Assembly: GCA_944548615.1 (NCBI GenBank)
Contig: OX155980.1
Coordinates: 55,824,420-55,888,419, forward strand
Reading direction: 5' to 3'
DNA length: 64,000 nt
Source of the DNA: Micropterix aruncella
Taxonomy: Eukaryota; Arthropoda; Insecta; Lepidoptera; Micropterigidae
Part shown: one piece after another, positions 23,176 through 35,330 of the stretch
How the letters are laid out: every line of letters begins with the position of its first letter
Position numbering within the stretch: position 1 is the first letter of the stretch
The notes under the pieces: generated by a model
Told to the model about the DNA's origin: nothing
Seen by the model: the letters and a program-made list of their open reading frames with translations, nothing else
Database searches by the model: none
Position numbers and translations under genes: made by a program

Positions 23176-26100
23176 ATAATATGATCTAAAAATTCCTATG
23201 TTATTATATTATTTTAAGATACGATACCGTATATGTAGGTGTATTTAGAGCGTAATCAGTAGTGCCCCGCCATACTGTCATACCGCGACCGCTGCCATAT
23301 TGAAGATAAAAGAAGATTAATCAATATTTGGAAATATTAGTGCCTTCTACAGTTGCGTTTCCTAGTAAAAAATCCTAGATGTCAAAACTCGGTCCGTATT
23401 AAAATACTTCCGATATTAAATTTAAATTTTGTTGGAATATTTGTAGGTAAACTATGTTTCGTTACATTTCAAGACCACCTTCGGTATATGCGCAAAGAAA
23501 ATACGTTTTCACCTCTAAAGTTTTGTCTGTCGTTAGGCAAATAAGTGTTCGGCCGCAGAGAAGCAGCTGATGCCCGAATAATGTTTGCAAAAGTCGTAAT
23601 TACAGTTCGAAGGTTGGGGCTCTGGGGGTTTCGGAAGAGCCATTACTGCGCGAAGGAGAGGGATGTCTGCCATTAAGTAGTGAGCAACGGTAGAAGATAA
23701 CTTCGCCAATGAACATCTTCAAAAATATTCGGGCACCATTAGCGCAGTTTATCGTCTCGAGCCGAGCGGGAAGACTCCCACGAGCACAACATCAACGTCG
23801 TCATATTGCTCTTTTTATTATATATCCTCTTAAATTGCGGTATTATTGGACGTTGATGGGCGATCTGTGTTTATTAAAATACAAGTTGAGTGGTGCCGAG
23901 CGCCTTTTCCTATATCCTCGGCGTAGCAAATATTGTTCACGTTACTGGTCGCTAAGTTATGTTTTTATAGCACAATTCAGTTATTATATTATATTCTATT
24001 CTATTATATTCTTTACTACTCAAAAAACAAAGGTAGTATATTTCGTATGCCCAGATACAGGCTGTTCGGTCTAGTTGGGCATTCGTCTAGAATGATCGTA
24101 TTAGTTGTGTTCATTTCCTATTGCTTATATAAATAGTTACAAATTATATCTGTACGATCACACTGTTAACTCTCTATCAGGATGTAACAAATAAATAAAT
24201 AAGATAAATAAAATATGTATGGATTATTATGTAAGAAGAGGAACATTTCGATTTCAAAATATTTTTTTTTCTATTAAACATAATTAAAGATATAATAATA
24301 TACATTAGTAGTTAAGATAATATACAGGGATGGGCAGTTAAACGGATAATCCACACCAGCAAAAATTGACAATAATACCGAACAGTGCTTGGCAGTACTG
24401 ACAACGCGCAGAAAGCCACAAAGCACTAAATTTAGCGATACCTGCTAAATATCGACCGAGCGACTATTTTTTAGGCAAACAATACAAGAACAGCTAAAAT
24501 GGAAGTACAAATGACCCTTTTTTGTCAAAAATCGCAATCATTCTTGTAAACATCATGAAAAAAAATACACATGATTTTGAAATACAACCCACCCACAATT
24601 GTAATTGCATGAGCAGCTGGGACGCGTCCATGACGTCCTAGATGGTATTTCTGTGGAAGTACTTTTTGCGCAGTAGTCACACTTCATCTCACTCATCACC
24701 CTGCTTGTAAAACGCTTTCACAGCGATAGCACTTTCCTCACCACTCCATTGCTCCATGATTACAAAATGGCAACGCGTTCACAGAAACAACGCATCGGTG
24801 CCGAACAACTTCCGGCACCACAGTATTACTAACTCTAACGTTAAAATTTCTCTGCGCATTTCTGGGTTGCGAAGGGAAACAGATATTTTAAAGGGAATAA
24901 TAGATATTTTACTCCAATATACTTAGTAGATATTTTATTTCAAAATTATACAACAATAAAGCATAAATCGGTTAATTTGGTAATCTGATTGTTTAAAGGT
25001 AATAATTAAAGTTTGGATGTATGGTTTCCAAACTCTCTCACAAATTCTTATCGCTATGTTTTTCGAAATTCCGGTCATTTTAGTTGTAATTTAGATAGCG
25101 GTGATAGTCGATGGTTTGTTTATTCTCTTTTTGAAATTGACTAATCATTTGTCACTAATCCTTCGCTGGGTCTAGATAACGGTTGGATACGATTAGTTTT
25201 TTATTATCGGTCATATTATTATCCCTTAAGGAAGCTACCCAAAATACGTAAAACTTAATTGAAAAAACGTATGAACTACAAAAATATAGCACAGCCATTA
25301 GTGTTTATGAAACTGGCAGTTAAAATGTTCTCTTATTTAAAAAGTAGTGATAGACAGAATATAATTGATAGATTTGATCGGTCGCCGTTCGCTATCTAAG
25401 TTCGATTCAAGTCGATTAATTTTGACGATTTTGTAGTCTACGTAATGCATCATCAAATTGTCAAAAGCGTATAATCGCACATCATAAAATGGGATTTGAG
25501 TGAGGCAGTGAGTGAAAATTATAGTTTGTTTTTAGAAAAGCTACAAAATGAAACAATCCAGTGCAATATTCACCTGACATATATACTGCACAGACAAGAT
25601 AACAGAAAAAAACTAAACCAAATTATAATTTCTCTATTCAGAGCGAAAACATTCAGAAAAGTGGGATAGTTTCGTAAAGGTTATGGCATTTTAAGCATCG
25701 TTAAGCCAATTGCCCAAAACTATTAGAGTTGTATATTTCCAAAAGAACGGAGCGTTGTTCAGTGAGGGGATGTTATCACTTTCCCCGCAAATCTCAAACT
25801 GCTACGCCACGCGTATCGATAAAATGAGACAGCATCCGAGGACGATGTAAAATAGAAAACCTTTTTTAATAACATCGTTGTCGAATGCAACATATCAACT
25901 TCTGCAATTTTTAATCATACCGAAATATCCATACCTACGCCTTGACATTTGATGAACTAATTGAAATATATGGGATACTTTGCAGTAAGAAAGACAAGTT
26001 ATGGTTTAAAGAAGTAATCAAATTAAACCATCGCACAATATGGAGCGGAAATAAATAAATTGGTTATACCGTGTAAATGCAGTTGAATTAGAAGTCCCAA

Positions 26101-26739
26101 TAAGCGACATGTTCGTTATGGGCTTTGAATCGGTAAAATTAATGAATAGGATGTTAGAAAAAGATGCGTCAACTCTTGAATAACCTTCGCATCGGCTGTG
26201 GAAATTGCACTAGCAAAAGAAACTACAATATCGAATCGTCATCAGGAATATGCATAGGCAATCAAAACAAACAAATATGACGTCAGTATAAAAAAAAACC
26301 ATATATATATACCAGCTCACGTGATCTCGTTTTGATAATGCCTTCGGAATTAATCCGGCGAAAATCCTCCGGAATTTTCCTCTATTTTCCTCCATCCTTC
26401 ATTTTCATACAATATAAGACTAATATACAAATTAATATTACGTGGACTTCGCGCTCATGCAAGTTCCTTTTATGTTTTCCGAATGAATACCAACTCATAT
26501 AAGTGGAAATCGAATAAATGAATGGCGCCTTTGCCATTCATGTTAGCAGGATGTGTAAACGCTTGAATAGTCCTTGATTAACTTCATAGAATGTTGGCAG
26601 AATTCGTTCCCGGGAATATAAGAAAGGCAATCCGGTAATATATGTCAGAAGGATGGGTTTGGTCGTCTTGAAGATTAGTTTATTGGTTATTCTATTATTT
26701 TTATTATACATTTGTAGTCATGGCAAGAGCTCATAATTC
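23176..26739. other. no gene recognised
   Basis: Mostly AT-rich. The 121-residue frame at 23709-24074 overlaps another frame and shows no family motif, so I do not call it a gene. Confidence 0.5.
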
Positions 26740-26740
26740 A

Positions 26741-26960
26741 TTAATAAAATTCTTTGAAAAGTTCTTGCAATGAATGCCTAGAACCTCGTCTGTATTTTGA
26801 CCGAAAACGCCCCTTTAGCAGCTCACATAGATTTACCTCAGCAGTACTTTCCCATAGCATTATACCACAAGACCTAATGCAATGGAAAAGTTTGAATCGC
26901 GCCTTTTCCATGTCAGTCAGCTGCATGATTTTCCTAAATACAAAGCTTACCAGGTAACCA
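26741..26960 (-). pseudogene. LINE ORF2 C-terminal remnant
   Basis: Minus-strand reading RKIMQLTDMEKARFKLFH, then SCGIMLWESTAEVN and SRHSLQELFKEF. It lines up with the intact ORF2 of this window (KIRQITDVDTARLVYF, SYGILLWG, RRDSLRELFKEI at 42.73-42.93 kb), so it is a decayed member of a closely related family. The stretch that should read LQKRAxRAIY has diverged. Confidence 0.78.
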
Positions 26961-27949
26961 GGTAACTTTGATATAGGAGGCGTTAAATTTCAGAAAGCGT
27001 TTTGTCTATACTTTTCATTTATAGACTAATGAATTATGGAGTTTAGTTCACAGGGCTATTCAACATAGAACATCAAAATATTGGGTTTAAAAACATAGTT
27101 TACTTATCAATATCCCGTCCATTTTTTTCCATGCAAACAAATTTGGTCTACCATTTTCTTCAAAATGCTTTTCTTTCAAATATTTTTTTTAATAGCGAAA
27201 TGCAATCAGTCTCATACATATGTGGCGAATATTGTTGCTGTGATTTTCAAAACGAAATTTGTCGCCTTTAAATTTATGGATAAAATTAATAATCAACAAT
27301 AGTACTTCATTTAAACACAATATAACATGATTAAAAATTAATTGTGAAATAATAACAACAGGAAATAATTTTCTTTATTATTAAAGAATCGTGTCCAAAT
27401 GAACCATCATCGATAAATCTTAAGTAATTGAAATTGTTTGAATACAAATATCACAACACTGATTTTTTTTTAAATATATTCAATTTTATATTAATTATTA
27501 CCTATCGAAACTCGCTTTCATAATTATCATTTTTGCAAATTATGCACGGAAAAAATACCTAAACTAAGTTTTAAATTGAGTTTTGTCCAATTGAAATTCC
27601 TTACAATTTAATACTTTTCATAAAATTTTATAAACTTTAATGTAATTTAACATTAAAATTATATTTAGTTTCTATTAGTATATTCCTAATATTTAGAAAA
27701 TATAGTAAACGAAAAAAAAATCTTAGTATTTGTTCTTCTTGGAATGTAGGCAAAATTTTTTTTTTCAACATTGAATTACAAAACGATATTTGTCCAGTTT
27801 CGAGTTTCGAGTAATACAAGAGAGAGGGCTATATGTTTTTCCAGTAAATTTTCTTTTAGACGACTAATTTTAAATATTGATGTTTAGTGCCCTGCAATTG
27901 TTTAGGTCCTTGTACCGTATTTGAGTCGAAAAATATTTATATGTACATA
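26961..27949. other. AT-rich interval between LINE remnants
   Basis: No gene. It may be sequence inserted into, or degraded from, the LINE copy whose parts lie on either side. Confidence 0.45.
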
Positions 27950-28330
27950 ATAGAAATGGGCCCTTTGGAATACCAATTTTGACAACAGATCCTGGTGATT
28001 GTACCTCATTAACGTCTACTTTATGTAACCTATCTCTTAAGTATGAAATAATTTCTTCTAGAGCTCTTTACCTCTTACTCAATAAGGTTAAGTTTGATCA
28101 AAGAATTTCGTGATCACGCATCAATTGCCTTTGAGAGATCAGAGAAAACATCAGTAGCACCCTGCGATCTCTTCCAAGCGCTAAACGTACGCTTGATCAG
28201 AGTACTCCGACGTCTATTGTGGAACTGCCTTTTGATACAACGAAATTGTTAGCTGTCCGTAGTTCAGACTTATTGAAATGGGAAGGAATCTATAATATTT
28301 ACAACCTGGCCTGATCCTTTGTAGTATGCC
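27950..28330 (-). pseudogene. LINE reverse transcriptase remnant
   Basis: Minus-strand reading gives NNFVVSKGSSTIDVGVL, FSAWKRSQGATDVFSDLSKAID, then in other frames SYLRDR-like text and VVKIGIPKG. These correspond to QFGFTKGRSTTDAGVAL, SAWNDSQDAIGIFCDLSKAFD and VKMGVPQGS of the intact LINE at 40.0-43.6 kb. Several frameshifts and stops make it inactive. Orientation and order fit the same original insertion as 26741-26960. Confidence 0.75.
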
Positions 28331-28364
28331 ATGCACCATACGGGCGTATGAATGATAATTATAA

Positions 28365-28573
28365 TATATCGCACCTCCGATCAAATAGAATCATAACTTA
28401 AAAAAAAAGAGTCGTAACTGTTACTTCATTAGTGGCATTAACGAATTAACAAACTAACAGTTTTAACACTATTTGGGAAAGTAAAATGAGAAATGGCGAT
28501 AATTTTTATAAAGAATCACCATAATTGGAATTTTTCAAGTTATAACTCTATTTGATCGGAGGTGCGATATGTA
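28365..28573. mobile_element. 209-bp MITE with 34-bp inverted repeats
   Basis: The left arm starts ATATCGCACCTCCGATCAAA, and the right arm (28537-28573) is its reverse complement with two differences over 34 bases. The interior is AT-rich and non-coding. Flanks are TA-rich (TATA left, TGTA right), so a TA duplication is possible but not provable. Confidence 0.8.
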
Positions 28574-29329
28574 TATCGTATCTATTGCAGGGGTCTTTAA
28601 ACTGGATTTCATGTCCTGGCATGCGTGCTAAGGGTCTGACACAAAAGCGCCAAATGAGTAGCACTACAGCATGCCCCACGGCTGGTCACGCATCTGTAAG
28701 TTCGTGACGTACAGAGCGAGACAGAGCGCTATTTAAGCGCTCGACTGTGATGTCGGCACCACTCCGCTGCAGGCGAAGCGTTCAAATGAACGGAGGAACG
28801 GTTGCTCTGCGGTTTCATGGTATTGATGTAATAATAAAATAATAAGAAAAAATTATATATAAATATCGAAAACAAAGATATAAAATTAAAACCATGAACC
28901 TTAGAAGAGTAAGAAGAGTAAAGACAACATTATAGAAATTAATTACCCCAACCACCTAAGAAATCACCAACTGAATCTGATATCTTATTATGAAAAATAT
29001 CGAAACATTGACAAGCCTCTGATTACATCTACAAAAGAGGAATATTATCTGTGTTTAAATTGCTGAGGCGGGAGAAAATACGAAGAAAATTCGATAAACA
29101 ATAAAAATCATAGCAAAATAAATATCAAATCCACAATTAACCAACTGTAGGTATACGGACGAAATGATAAATACAACAACCCAATAAAGAGAAACAGCAT
29201 ACATCGCCAATAATGTTTTTAAACAATAATTTATTAACACTAGTTTAAAGTACATTGCTATTTGGAAATAATTTATGAAATAATTTCTATAAAACATTGA
29301 TGTAGGCTACAAAAATCACAGGAACCGAA
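28574..29329. other. no gene recognised
   Basis: A GC-richer patch at 28600-28800 includes AGCGCTATTTAAGCGCT, an imperfect palindrome. The rest is AT-rich. Confidence 0.45.
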
Positions 29330-29480
29330 TGGAAAAACAATATTGTCGTGCTTATTCGATTCTGTCACCCAACTGGGTCTAACCCGTTCTAGGGTGGGCG
29401 AGCCTCTAATAGTACAATAATTTATTTACATTTAAAGTTTTGCAACTATTTAGGCATTTAGGCCTTTTTCTGCAATATGA
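29330..29480 (+). repeat. LINE 3' UTR-like fragment
   Basis: GGAACCGAATGG, GATTCTGTCACCCAACTGGG, CCCGTTCTAGGGTGG and CTCTAATA appear in this order and again in reverse orientation at 60960-61055, where the copy runs into an (AAT)n tail on the minus strand. Confidence 0.65.
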
Positions 29481-31080
29481 CTGTTAGAGTCCAGATTTTG
29501 ACTCTATGGTGTAATATATTAAAATAATATATTAATTATTATAAAAATACATGCGTGCGCTTTTTGTTATGATGGACAGTTTCATTATCACTTTCGTTAG
29601 TAGTCTGCTTCTTCGTTGTTCGTTCAAGTTCAGCGAGCGTTGAACTCAAAGGCGTGCTTCGTTCACGGCCGGAACCGATTGCAGATCAGTCCGCGCGGCG
29701 CACAGTGGGCACGGTTGCGTTTCTTTGATGGCTTGAAACAAAGTCGAAAAATGCTCTAAAATTGTTACGAAATTCGTGGTGCAAATTTGAATTCACTTGG
29801 TTATTGCGTTTCTCTCATATTCAGTGCATTTTGTCGTTAATATTTTCCTTCGATAGCACCGAAACGCCTTTCCATTTATAAAATTTTAACATTCAAATTA
29901 AAATCTAATTCAAACGAGTTATACGTAATGAAATGAGTCGTAGTCTCCTTAGATAACCTCTGCGAATTGCACTGGTTTGGAATACAAGATACTTAGTTCT
30001 AGTGGTTACACTTATTATTAATGCATTAATCATAATCCTAATGATTATAATTATGATACTTGATTGTTCAAAGGGTACAATATATTATAATTGAGCGGCA
30101 CGAGAGCGAATAGAACAAAGAAATAATTGAGCGCAGCGCGATCGACCGTCTGTTCCGATCAATGACAGCTGGCGTTAAAAAGGCGTCGTTCAGCCCAGGC
30201 TCGCTTTACGCTGTCTTTGGTCGCGTTCAGCTGTTTTCCGCTGGATTGCTAAGCTAGAAGTAGCGACATATACTTATATTGATTTATAAGGACATTTGTA
30301 ATAATTATAAGCGATATGAATCACGTAACAATTTTAAACCGCATTTGTGTGGTCCATAGCTAGTGAGCGCTGGTATTTTCGCTTATATATTCTATTATTA
30401 CTGTTAAATTGCGAATAAAATGCTTAAAGGATACTCATATATGCTAATCTATGATATTGAATTTAAAACATATTATTTCTCAATGATGCGTATGAGAGCT
30501 TACCGAAATGATTGCTAAAAACACCAGACTACCGCGTTATAAAAAAACTACCCCCTTTCTCTGTGCATTCTACATATTAATATTACACGTTATTAAAAAA
30601 TATACATGATATTCAACTATAATAATGTTATCTATTTTTAATTATATAAATATTATTAGTAATAATAGAAGTATCTCCAAAAAATAATAAGTTTGAGTGT
30701 AAAAGTGTAGTGTAAAAATGCACTTGATGCAACAAAATTTGATTGCTTTTGCCACTGTTTTCGATAAAATTTAATAAAATACTACTTTTATAAAAAATAC
30801 CATTGTTGTATTTAAAAGACTAAATATGGCTGCCTTGCAATAAAATTACTAAGTTTGTTGCTGGGTACATGCCTATACATTAACATGATTTGTATTTATA
30901 AAATATTATATTTCATCATCGCGTCCTTTCGCGTCTCGGTATTAGTCTAATGCAGTAGTTCACACTAGCGATGGGTAATTACTGATTAGGATGCACCGGG
31001 TTCTGAGCACACCTCTACTGGCTATTGAGATGTAGACGGCTATTGAGATGCAGACGGAAATATTTATTTTTAGCCGATCA
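29481..31080. other. no gene recognised
   Basis: AT-rich except for a CpG-rich patch at about 29625-29720 and another GC-richer stretch near 30090-30240. No protein motif. Confidence 0.45.
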
Positions 31081-31195
31081 TTTCCAGATGGAATTCTGTC
31101 TGTGTGTCTGTGTATTCCTCCACGACGGAGCTAAAACGCTTAGTCCGATCGAGCTGAAATTCTGCATGCAGGCATCATTTCGTCATTATTAAACC
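31081..31195 (-). repeat. fragment of the CA/CAGA dispersed repeat
   Basis: Minus-strand order AAATGATGCCTGCATG, CAGAATTTCAGCTC, GGAGGAATACACAGAC, CAGACAGAATT corresponds to the central part of the repeat at 22.8 kb and 31.7 kb. Confidence 0.6.
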
Positions 31196-31689
31196 TGTGC
31201 ATTTGTAAAATATATTTCGAAAAGGAATAATCGTATGATGGAATAATCGTATGATGATAGGAAATATATATCTGAAAATATCCCCAAACAGTAAACAGTC
31301 ATACGCATTTGGTTGTTTGGAGACTTTATACTGATATCTTATCTGGAGAACAGTTCTCACTTACCAGTGGTTTGTGGTAAATAAAATGCATTCATAGTCG
31401 GACGTAGTCGGCACAACAATAAAAAGAAATGACAAAGTTTGCAACGCTAGCATTAGTCAAATGCTTATTGCTCAATCTTTTTGCTACTAGAGCAACGAAC
31501 ATTCTTTATATTCTGGGGTAAGCGTCCACTAGCGATGCAGACAAAAAACGACTGTGTAACCCCGAGACTTTCCCAGGGCTTATGAAAGCATTTTAAGCAT
31601 GATATCTCTTTGAGAAGGAAGTTAATCTTATGAAAGGGATAGTCGGCGACGGACGTGTTTAATGTAACGCATTAAACACGATCGATTCA

Positions 31690-31870
31690 ATCGCTTACGC
31701 AAATACACTGACCGGCGAAAATTCAATGTCATTTCGGCCCAACAAGGCATTTGTGTACTAAATTTCAAGTCTTATAAGTCCAATATTCCGATATTGAAAT
31801 ATGACTAGTGCACCCCCTGCTGATAGGCCGATTTCAACCACAAACTTTTTAACTCTTGCCAAGACCAAAT
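31690..31870 (+). repeat. 5' part of the CA/CAGA dispersed repeat
   Basis: Matches the first half of the 22.8-kb copy (CCAACAAGGCAT, GTACTAAATT, CAAGTCT, CCGATTTCAACCA) and runs directly into the tandem units. Confidence 0.65.
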
Positions 31871-32738
31871 GATGCCTGCATGTCAATCTCAATCAGATGA
31901 AGTGTTTGGCTGCTATCGTAGAGGAATACACACACAGGCACACACACAGACGGACAGACTTCAGCCTAAAAATGGTCTCAATCACCTCAGGGGGGTTAAA
32001 AATAGATATTGCCGCCTTCATCTAGATTTTTCTTTTATCGCGTTCACAATACTTTTCCTCGTCGTCGGTTAGTAGGCCGGGAAATTTAAACCAATCATTA
32101 TCAATGTTATTAAAGATGGCTAAATAAATTGCTATTGGTTTCGCTATCAATGCTAGCAGCGCCACCTGGATGTCGCCGGCGTAGAAGGGTTGCCAAATCG
32201 TACTATGGAACTAAGCAATATATCATAATACCATATATTATCAATGGTTATAATTACACAATTACATACCATTGTATGGTTGATAGGTAACATAAGCATC
32301 GAGAGGATGCCTGCATACCAATCTCAATCAGATGAAGTGTTTTGCCGCTATCGTAGAGGAATATATACAACAGACAGACAAACAGCAGACTTCAGCCTAG
32401 AATGGTCTTAATCGCCTCAGGGAGGTTAAAAATAGATATTGCCGCTTTCATCTCGATTTTTCTTTTATCGTGTTCACAATACTTTCCCTTGTCGTCGGTT
32501 AGTAGGCCGGAAAATTCAAACCAATCATTATCAATGTTATTAAAGATGGCTAAATAAATTGCTATTAGTTTCGCCGTCAATGTTAGTAGCGCCACCTGCA
32601 TTTCGCTGGCGTAGAAGGGTTGTCAAACCGTACTATGAAGCTAAGCAATCTATCATAATACCGTACATTATCAATGGTTATAATTACATAAATTACATAC
32701 CATTGTATGGTTGAAAGTTAACAGAAGCATAGAGAGGA
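31871..32738 (+). repeat. tandem duplication of a 435-bp unit
   Basis: The unit begins GATGCCTGCAT at 31871 and again at 32306, and both copies end near GAGAGGA (32305 and 32738). Shared content includes the (CA)n/GACAGAC stretch, GGTTAAAAATAGATATTGCC, AGCGCCACCTG, GGCGTAGAAGGGTTG and CATACCATTGTATGGTTGA. Copies are roughly 90% alike by eye. The second copy has lost part of the CA run. Confidence 0.88.
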
Positions 32739-34013
32739 AATACATTATTTAAAATGTTCCTGTGTTCCTGGTCTACACTACTAATCCACAGTGATCTTTG
32801 TTAAGCATTCAAAATATCTTTAGAATATTTCATTTTAAAGACAACCTTAAACAGTTTTTTAAATATTATTTTTATGACTTGTACCTATTAGAGATGCACT
32901 GTGCGTTACAGCGTGCGTCACTCTTTCATTCACGTTCTTCTAAACGCTCTCGCTATCTGCATTTTTGGCCAGACTGCATTCCGATATTAACTGACCAGCT
33001 TGAAGCAGATAAATTAATCCACGAATGATCGTTACTTGTAGCACCGGTTGCTCCAAAAACTAGTTCTAAGATTTTCTCAGTCACTCATTTATTGAAAAAA
33101 TACTCCGCCACGGATGTCCAAGTCTTTCGACACATTATTGCACTCAATTTATCGGTAGCTAGGTCTACCTAGTATTGGTTGGGTTTTAACATTAATATAT
33201 CATCCTGCAGACTCATTACGTCCACATGCCAAAAACTTCGATAACTGCTTCGTGATCAAGCTCCTCTACTGCACTTTAATAAGAAGCAGGGTCGATAGTT
33301 TTCTTTTAATATAGGTATGCGATTCAAGCACCCGTGCTTTAGATACTTAAATTCTTTCAGTTTCTCATTGATTGAATTGTTTTTTATCTTTTCTCTCAGC
33401 CTTTTAAGGCGTATTGTCGTATATAGAACTGATAAGAACCTTTTTAAAAACTCATAGTAATCGACGTTTTAATCGCTTATATTTATAATAAAGGGAGAAG
33501 TGATTCCCAAAACCGCCTGGAAGTGCTCAGGTTCATCGATTTTTCTTTGAATGTGAACTTTTCGAATAATGCGACTTAACTGCGTAATGTTCATTATATT
33601 GGTCATATTATAGGTTAGACATTTGGCCATGACAGCATAGCTAAATCTAGATTTTTCCAACGAGTTAATTTTAAAATTAGATAATTTGCAGTCTCTGCAG
33701 ATAATTTGCATATATATATTTACGAATCTTGAACCAGATATCTTATGCATGCCCCTGATTCGTTCATTGGTGGCTATGTCTTTTTCTTCTTCCTTAAATC
33801 ACTATTCACTTATCATTATATATTGACCTTATTCTCTCCGAGCGCATTCAGCATTAAGCGTTGTTTTTGGACTTTCTTTCGCGTTTGTATGGACAATTTT
33901 TAGGGTACATTGTTTGCCGTTTGGGAATGCAGTATTTTTTCTTTATTCGTCAACTCTCGCAATTCCTATTTTGGCATCGACTTAGAAGAAGAAGGGTGTT
34001 TTAATAATTTAGC
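32739..34013. other. no gene recognised
   Basis: AT-rich. Frames at 32798-33028 (+) and 33469-33750 (-) have no recognisable family motif. Confidence 0.5.
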
Positions 34014-34019
34014 GTCGTT

Positions 34020-34130
34020 GGCCAAGTTAACACCGGTTCTTCTTCCTGATACCGAAGTTAAGCAGCGTTGAGCGCTGTCAACACTTGGATGGGGGACCGC
34101 CTGAGTGTTTGACTGCGTGATGCTATAAAT
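34020..34130 (+). ncRNA. 5S rRNA-derived sequence (pseudogene or 5S-type SINE head)
   Basis: The segment reads ACACCGGTTCTTCTTCCTGA, ACCGAAGTTAAGCAGCG, then CACTTGGATGGGGGACCGCC. These match the body of eukaryotic 5S rRNA, including the internal promoter A box (AAGTTAAGCA) and C box (TTGGATGGGTGACCGCCTGG, here with one change). The first ~25 bases of a normal 5S gene are replaced, and the 3' end (GAGTGTTTGACTGCGTGATGCT) diverges, so it is not a normal 5S gene. It could be a lone pseudogene or the head of a SINE3-type element. No (T)n terminator follows directly. Confidence 0.85.
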
Positions 34131-35330
34131 GCCAGACTAAAAAATGTTGCCAAAAGGCAACAAGACAGGTTCCACAAAAAAGAACCATCTTTGTAAGTAA
34201 AAAAAAAGCAAACTTTTGAAGTTTTTCTTATTGTATTCTTTACATTTCGTTGTCCAGACCTGCTAATCTACGTTATTCATAAACTTAGGCGATAGAGGAA
34301 ATAATGCAAAACTTTTTAATCATTTGAATTTATTAGGTCTATATCATAAGTATAATATAGCAAACTACCATTGTCATATGATCTAAAAGAAAACAAAGGG
34401 AAGAAAAGTCTACAAACAAAAAAAGTTTATAATCAAATAAATGCAGAACTGTCAATAATGAAAACATGAGTATCCTCAAATTTGCTTATTTAAAAATAAG
34501 AAAAATAAAATGTATCACCTTCATCATTGACAAAATAGGCCAACGTGTAATGCTAAATATTTGTATTAATATAGGCTGTATTTGTGAGGCAATAGAATCA
34601 GCGATGGAAATAATAATATGATTTCCATAGCTGATTGTAATCATAGTTATCGCTGACTGACCAAGGTGTTGTCATAGTTAACTATGTACGGGAAATACTT
34701 GAATTTAAGCAAATAAAAATGCTAGTTTACGCCTTTTGTCAATTTATTTTGGAGTGGGGACAATCGAAGGACTATATAATTCAAAATATATCATTGAAAA
34801 ATCTAAAATCCTTATTATATTACAGAAAAAACTAAAATTAATTGTACTATTGAGTTGCTTCTCTAACCGGCCTTTATTGTTTAAAAATTGTTTTTATTGC
34901 TTTAAATTTTAATCGGATATCGCCAGCAGAGACGTTATCTTCTGCTAAGAACACAAAATTGGCGCAATTGCCACAATTGCTGGTGTTTTCTAACTTTTTG
35001 ATGCTGCCCAATCTAGCTCACAAATATAACTCTTGTAATGTTATAATGTTATTTCACGTCATATACTTTGAAATAGTCTTGTTTGTATATTCAGTTATCT
35101 ATAAATTATTATTTTTTATAATATTTGTTATCTATAATATTTATAAGAGTAAATTACGGATTTATTTAATTATTATTTTATTTTTTTTGTTTTAAATTTA
35201 GGTTTATTTTTTTCTTCCGATTTCGATTAAAACCTTAACTCGTATTTCGGGTTAAAACTATAAGATTAGAAAATAGAAACTTTGAAATTGGAAACTATGG
35301 TTTTTTAAAAAAAATAGAAATTGCCATTAC
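34131..35330. other. AT-rich, no gene recognised
   Basis: The hydrophobic frame at 34959-35195 is what AT-rich sequence yields by chance. No motif. Confidence 0.5.

Noticed and set aside
23709..24074. 121-residue open frame as a host gene
   Set aside because: No recognisable domain, overlapping frames of similar length, and stop-rich flanks.
34959..35195. Small hydrophobic membrane protein
   Set aside because: Composition follows from the AT-rich sequence, with no conserved motif and no credible gene context.
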